A DNA stretch of 64,000 bases from an uncultured Candidatus Melainabacteria bacterium. GTDB taxonomy: Bacteria; Cyanobacteriota; Vampirovibrionia; Gastranaerophilales; Gastranaerophilaceae. The stretch lies in the NCBI GenBank assembly GCA_934718275.1, contig CAKUZD010000005.1:124001-188000 (forward strand), read 5' to 3'. This document shows, one piece after another, positions 60,107 to 64,000 of the stretch (the first letter of the stretch is position 1; every line of letters starts with the position of its first letter). The notes under the pieces are model-generated. The model was not told where the DNA came from and ran no database searches. It worked only from the letters and a program-made list of their open reading frames with translations. A program made the position numbers and the translations under genes.

Positions 60107-62686
60107 ATGAGGAAATTATTAGTTCTTTTGGCGGTATTTATTTGTGCTGGGTGTGCTTTTGCTGCAGATTTTAATGTATATAAATTAGATAACGGGCAGA
60201 CAGTTGTTATTCAAGAGGTTAAATCTAATCCGATTGTAACAATAGATACTTGGATAAAAACAGGTTCAATTAATGAGAATGATGAAAACAATGGTGTTTC
60301 TCATTTTTTAGAACACTTGTTTTTTAAAGGCTCAACCAATCATGCTCCCGGAGAATTTGATAAAATATTGGAAACTAAAGGGGCAATAACAAATGCGGCA
60401 ACAAGCAAGGATTTTACGCATTATTATGTAACTATCCCTTCCAAGGATTTTGATTTGGCATTGGAGATGCATTCTGATATGCTTCTTCATCCGCTGGTGC
60501 CAAGAAAAGAATTGGAAAAAGAACGAAAAGTTGTGATTGAAGAAATTATGAAAGATGCAAATTCTCCAAATACTCTTGTTTATGACAATTTGGTAAATCT
60601 GCTGTATACAGACCATCCTTATAAAAGAAAAGTAATAGGAAAAGCTGATATAATAAGCTCTATTCATAGGGATGGAATTATGGACTATTATAACAAGTTT
60701 TATAATCCTTCTAATATGGTTACTGTAATTGTAGGTGATATTGATTCAAATTCTGCTATAGAAAAAGTTAAAAATAATTTTAATGCGGAATATAAAAAAC
60801 CAATAAAAAATATTTATCCAAAAGAAAAAATACTAAAATCACAAGTAAAAAAAATAGCTTATTTTGATACTCAGTCCGGATATATGTTGATAGGTTTTAG
60901 AGGTGTAAAAATAGATGCAAAAGATTCTTATGCATTGGATGTTTTAGCTACTATTTTAGGTGATGGACGTTCGTCTGTTTTTTATAGGAATATAAAGGAA
61001 AACAAACAGTTAGCAAATACAATCGGGACAGCGAATACCGGTTTTAAGGATGATGGGATTTTTTATATTTCGTCAACTTTTGCGCCGGAAAAATGTGCGA
61101 AATTACAAGAGGCAATATTTGATGAAATAAAAAACATTCAAAAACACGGGGTTACTCAGGAGCAACTCAAGCTTGCAAAAAATATAATTGAGAGAGATAC
61201 ATATTACGAAAGAGAATCTATCTCTAATATTGCAAGTGAAATTGGGTACACTTTTGTTACAACTGATAATACAAAGTATTATGAAACGTATTTAGATAAT
61301 ATTAAACAAGTTACGGCACAAGATGTTATAAATGTTGCAAACAAGTATTTGGGTGTAGAAAAGAGTGCAGTGTCAATTGTTTTACCTGAAAATTGTAAAA
61401 ATGTTAAAGTTTCAAATATTACAAAAAAAATAGAGCCCGCAATATTAATCAGTGAAAATTCAAATACGCAAAAATATGAATTAGCTAATGGGGCTACATT
61501 ATTGTTGACTCCAAATAAGATTAACGATATAATTGCAATCAGTATTTTTTCTAAAGGTGGAGAACTTACTGAAAAAATAGCAGGTACAGCGGATTTAACG
61601 GCCTCTGTATTGACTAAGGGGTCAAAGAAATATTCATCCGTTGAGTTTGCACAAGTAATGGAAGATAACGGTATAAAAATAATTCCGTCTGCGAAGGCTG
61701 ATAGTTTTGATATAACAGTGCTTTCAACAAAAAATGATTATGAAACAACAATAGAACTTTTGAATGAAGTAGTTAATAATGCAACTCTTGATGATTATGA
61801 AATTGAAAAATCTAAAAATGATGAATTGAATTCTATCAAAAAAAGCAAAGATGTTCCGCTAAATCTTGCTGTAGATAATTATAAATCTTTGATTTTTGAG
61901 GGTTCTTCATATTCAATTTCAAATAAAATTCTTGAAAAAACTTTACCAAAAATTACTCAACAAGATATAAAAAATTATTATGCCAATGTTTTTTATCCAA
62001 AAAATGTTGTAATATCAATAAATGGGAATATTGATAAACAAAAAGCTATTGAAGATTTTACAAAAATATTTGACAATAAAAAGGGTGAAAAGTTTGATTA
62101 TACAAAATATTCAATCCCAAATATCGTAACAAAAAAACAGGCTTGTGCAACTGTAAAAGATTTGAAAACAGATTGGATTATTTATGGATGGCAAACTAAC
62201 GGAGTGTTAAACAAAAAAGAATATGCTACATTACAGGTTATAGATTCTTTGCTTGGTTCCGGTATGAGTTCTCGTTTGTTTAAAAATTTAAGAGATAAAG
62301 ATGGGCTTGCATATCAGCTAGGAAGTCAATTTTCTCCGCATATTCTGAAAGGTTCATTTATAACATATATTGGTACAAATCCTGAAAATCTTGACTATGC
62401 ACAAAAAAGAATGCTGGAAGAAGTGTTTAGATTAAAAACAGAATTTGTGGGTTCAAAAGAATTGCAAGAAGCAAAAGACAAGCTTTTGGGACACTATATT
62501 ATTGGTCAAGAAACTAATCTTGATAAGGCGACAACTATAGGTTGGTTTGAAGCATCAGGTAGAGGTTACAAATTTGATGACCAATATGCGCAATTGATAA
62601 ATAGTGTAACAGAAAACGATATTATAGAAGTTGCGAATAGAGTATTTACAAATAACTATGTGTTATCAATTGTAAAACCTCAATAA
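60107..62686 (+). CDS. M16 zinc peptidase (pitrilysin/processing-peptidase family)
   Basis: The product is 859 residues with a signal peptide (MRKLLVLLAVFICAGCAFAA, with a possible lipobox-like LLAVFICAGC). Two M16 halves follow. The active half has the inverted zinc motif SHFLEHLFFKG near 66-76, with the distant Glu in KVVIEEIMKD near 144. The second half (from about 460) lacks a zinc motif and forms the chamber wall. It probably cleaves peptides in the periplasm or at the surface. It stands alone, with a terminator; 728 bp after its stop is a truncated copy of its C-terminal end. Confidence 0.92.
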   Translation: MRKLLVLLAVFICAGCAFAADFNVYKLDNGQTVVIQEVKSNPIVTIDTWIKTGSINENDENNGVSHFLEHLFFKGSTNHAPGEFDKILETKGAITNAATSKDFTHYYVTIPSKDFDLALEMHSDMLLHPLVPRKELEKERKVVIEEIMKDANSPNTLVYDNLVNLLYTDHPYKRKVIGKADIISSIHRDGIMDYYNKFYNPSNMVTVIVGDIDSNSAIEKVKNNFNAEYKKPIKNIYPKEKILKSQVKKIAYFDTQSGYMLIGFRGVKIDAKDSYALDVLATILGDGRSSVFYRNIKENKQLANTIGTANTGFKDDGIFYISSTFAPEKCAKLQEAIFDEIKNIQKHGVTQEQLKLAKNIIERDTYYERESISNIASEIGYTFVTTDNTKYYETYLDNIKQVTAQDVINVANKYLGVEKSAVSIVLPENCKNVKVSNITKKIEPAILISENSNTQKYELANGATLLLTPNKINDIIAISIFSKGGELTEKIAGTADLTASVLTKGSKKYSSVEFAQVMEDNGIKIIPSAKADSFDITVLSTKNDYETTIELLNEVVNNATLDDYEIEKSKNDELNSIKKSKDVPLNLAVDNYKSLIFEGSSYSISNKILEKTLPKITQQDIKNYYANVFYPKNVVISINGNIDKQKAIEDFTKIFDNKKGEKFDYTKYSIPNIVTKKQACATVKDLKTDWIIYGWQTNGVLNKKEYATLQVIDSLLGSGMSSRLFKNLRDKDGLAYQLGSQFSPHILKGSFITYIGTNPENLDYAQKRMLEEVFRLKTEFVGSKELQEAKDKLLGHYIIGQETNLDKATTIGWFEASGRGYKFDDQYAQLINSVTENDIIEVANRVFTNNYVLSIVKPQ

Positions 62687-62698
62687 TATAGTAAAAAT

Positions 62699-62733
62699 AA
62701 ACACAGGCTGGATAAAAATTCAGCCTGTGTTTG
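62699..62733. terminator. bidirectional intrinsic terminator
   Basis: AAACACAGGCTG and CAGCCTGTGTTT form a 12-bp stem with a 10-nt loop, after the M16 gene and before the 3' end of the opposite gene. Confidence 0.88.
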
Positions 62734-62754
62734 TATAAAGTTTTTAATATGATT

Positions 62755-63255
62755 TTATCCGAATAAATCTTGTAAATGTTTCGTTTTTTGAGCAGTTTTT
62801 TCTTCTTGTGAAAGTTTTTTTGCTTTTGTAGTTGTTTTTCCAAACATTTTTTCTTCTAAATCTTTAGCGATTTCTTTTGCATTAAATAGCATTTTTATTG
62901 TTGGGTTTTGATTTTTAATTTTGTCTAAATTTTTTTGTCTGTTGTAATTGATGTGGTAAATACCTCTGTCTGTAATATATTGAATATCTCTGCGGTTGTT
63001 AGGCATTGGAATTGCATCTTTTGGATAGATACCAAAAACTTTGCTTCCGTCAGGAGATTTTACTATTGCATTCTCTCCATCAAAAATAACCTCGCTTTTT
63101 GATGATTGTATTGGTTTTATAATATTATTCATTACATATTTTTCGGTTTTGGGACTATCTACAAATATTTCAGCCAGTTTTTTTGCGCCATTTTCTTTTA
63201 CTTTAAATGACATACCAAAAGATTGATTGTTGTTTTGCATAGAATTAATTCTCAT
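62755..63255 (-). CDS. orphan protein, N-terminal signature family
   Basis: The product is 166 residues. The start MRINSMQNNNQSFGMSFKV carries the lineage signature M-x-[IV]-[NS]...F-G. The protein is soluble, basic and lacks a signal peptide. The last residues are KTKHLQDLFG; the partial gene at 63795 ends KLKDLFG, so the two share a C-terminal [LI]-[QK]DLFG motif and are probably related. The stop lies 22 bp after the terminator. Function unknown. Confidence 0.6.
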   Translation of the reverse strand: MRINSMQNNNQSFGMSFKVKENGAKKLAEIFVDSPKTEKYVMNNIIKPIQSSKSEVIFDGENAIVKSPDGSKVFGIYPKDAIPMPNNRRDIQYITDRGIYHINYNRQKNLDKIKNQNPTIKMLFNAKEIAKDLEEKMFGKTTTKAKKLSQEEKTAQKTKHLQDLFG

Positions 63256-63414
63256 CTATATATCCTTTCTATATTTCCAATTAATCAAAAACGGTAAAGA
63301 AAATTTTTTGCTAGTGGTGTAAAATTAAATTTAGTTTTTGTAATATATTATGCTTTATACACTACCAATTAGTCCTTGTCAAGACTTGTTTTGCGTGACG
63401 ATTATACATTTTAT

Positions 63415-63687
63415 CTGGAAGAAGTGTTTAGATTAAAAACAGAATTTGTGGGTTCAAAAGAATTGCAAGAAGCAAAAGACAAGCTTTTGGGACACTATAT
63501 TATCGGTCAAGAAACTAATCTTGATAAGGCGACAACTATAGGTTGGTTTGAAGCACCAGGTAGAGGTTACAAATTTGATGACCAATATGCGTAATTGATA
63601 AATAGTGTAACAGAAAACGATATTATAGAAGTTGCCAATAAAGTGTTTACAAGCAATTACGTGCTGTCGGTTGTTAAACCTCAATAG
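63415..63687 (+). pseudogene. truncated copy of M16 peptidase C-terminus
   Basis: This 273-bp stretch aligns without gaps to 62414-62686 at a constant offset of 1001 bp, encoding the last 90 residues of the M16 gene. The 5' 210 bp has three changes (one turns the Gln codon at 63592 into TAA), but the last 60 bp has a dozen, mostly third-base, and ends TAG. It looks like the tail of an older paralogous gene that was partly overwritten by recombination and then lost its 5' part. Confidence 0.85.
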
Positions 63688-63720
63688 AAAAAATAGTTTA
63701 AAATTTATTTTATAAAAATT

Positions 63721-63752
63721 AAAAAGGCGGAATTTATACATTCCGCTTTTTT
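63721..63752. terminator. bidirectional intrinsic terminator
   Basis: AAAAAGGCGGAAT and ATTCCGCTTTTTT form a stem with a 6-nt loop, between the M16 remnant and the minus-strand gene at 63795. Confidence 0.9.
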
Positions 63753-63794
63753 GTTATGTGAATTATTTATTACTAAAATCATCAAAATTTAAGC

Positions 63795-64000
63795 TTAGCC
63801 AAAAAGATCTTTTAGTTTTGCTGCTGTAGGATTATCGGCTAAAGGTTTAGAATATGATTTTAGTATATTACTACGATCTAAATATTTTGCCATTTCACGT
63901 GCAATAGTTAGTTTTTGCAAAAGCCCTGTTTCTGCATCTATAGATTGCTTTGCCAAGTCTGCTGCTATTGGATTTAAATAATTAATATAAGCATTTCGAG
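63795..64000 (-). CDS. orphan protein, partial (N-terminus outside the window)
   Basis: The minus-strand frame is open from the window edge to a TAA at 63795-63797, giving about 67 residues: RNAYINYLNPIAADLAKQSI, a helical middle (LTIAREMAKYLDRSNILK) and the end PTAAKLKDLFG. It shares the terminal [LI]-[KQ]DLFG with the complete protein at 62755, and so may belong to the same orphan family, though the body similarity is low. No function is suggested. Confidence 0.55.
   Translation of the reverse strand, partial: RNAYINYLNPIAADLAKQSIDAETGLLQKLTIAREMAKYLDRSNILKSYSKPLADNPTAAKLKDLFG

Overview
The window is about 64 kb of AT-rich chromosome from a bacterium with a Gram-negative envelope. It most resembles the non-photosynthetic gut Cyanobacteriota (Melainabacteria/Vampirovibrionia, order Gastranaerophilales). 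The pointers are many prepilin-like proteins with an [AG]FTLAEVLIT start and a shared C-terminal D-x-NG-x3-PN-x2-G-x-D-x-F motif, a lineage-type 'M-[RHQ]-[IV]-x-[SA]...F-x-[GA]' N-terminus on several orphan proteins, heptosyltransferase-like and WavE-like LPS genes, and a DAP-type murE. The placement is inferred from gene content; no search was run.

Layout. 1-3173: end of a SIMPL-like gene, a small secreted protein, an EamA-type transporter and an AAA ATPase behind a strong promoter with a palindrome. 3183-12999 (minus): a surface-polysaccharide island with GT4-, GT8-, GT2- and GT9-type glycosyltransferases (two are unusual GT8-GT9 and GT2-GT9 fusions), a coupled HAD phosphatase / nucleotidyltransferase-kinase / nucleotidyltransferase operon, and a WavE-like gene. 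13000-15154: a small accessory insert with two divergent genes between 110-bp direct repeats and REP-like hairpins, ending at the initiator tRNA. 15488-20750: an orphan membrane protein, a FHA/LktA-type adhesin, and rnpA-rpmH. 20848-31523: proC, a GlcF-like protein, a prepilin/HTH pair, then ilvD-nagA-murE-ftsI and a divergent cell-wall amidase. 31582-34234: a LysM repeat protein beside a tyrosine recombinase that sits between two inverted 26-bp palindromes. 34254-42941: pepA, rny-ymdB-PHP, a prepilin-like protein, a LOG-family gene, apt and a processive GT2. 43104-57286: hup, a SNF2 helicase, ispA, rsgA, efp-accBC, and four prepilin-like genes. 57343-64000: flavodiiron/rubredoxin/Fur oxygen defence, an M16 protease with a decayed tandem copy, and two related orphan proteins.

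The most notable system is the set of prepilin-like genes. Two of them (43498 and 49461) carry an almost identical promoter-leader cassette with a perfect 12-bp palindrome and a run of ten G. In both, the start codon with the good ribosome binding site is out of frame with the prepilin body by exactly one missing G, and one more G restores an uninterrupted frame. That is the layout of a phase-variable switch, both copies reading OFF here. The other three FTLAE genes (22845, 44776, 56531) each have a divergently transcribed small HTH gene. So each FTLAE prepilin gene in the window has either a homopolymer switch or its own candidate regulator.

The second system of interest is the recombinase cassette at 33460-34164, whose flanking sites are exact inverted copies in their core and could flip or move the gene. 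The rest is mainly ordinary housekeeping: peptidoglycan synthesis, branched-chain amino acids, fatty-acid initiation, RNA turnover and translation.
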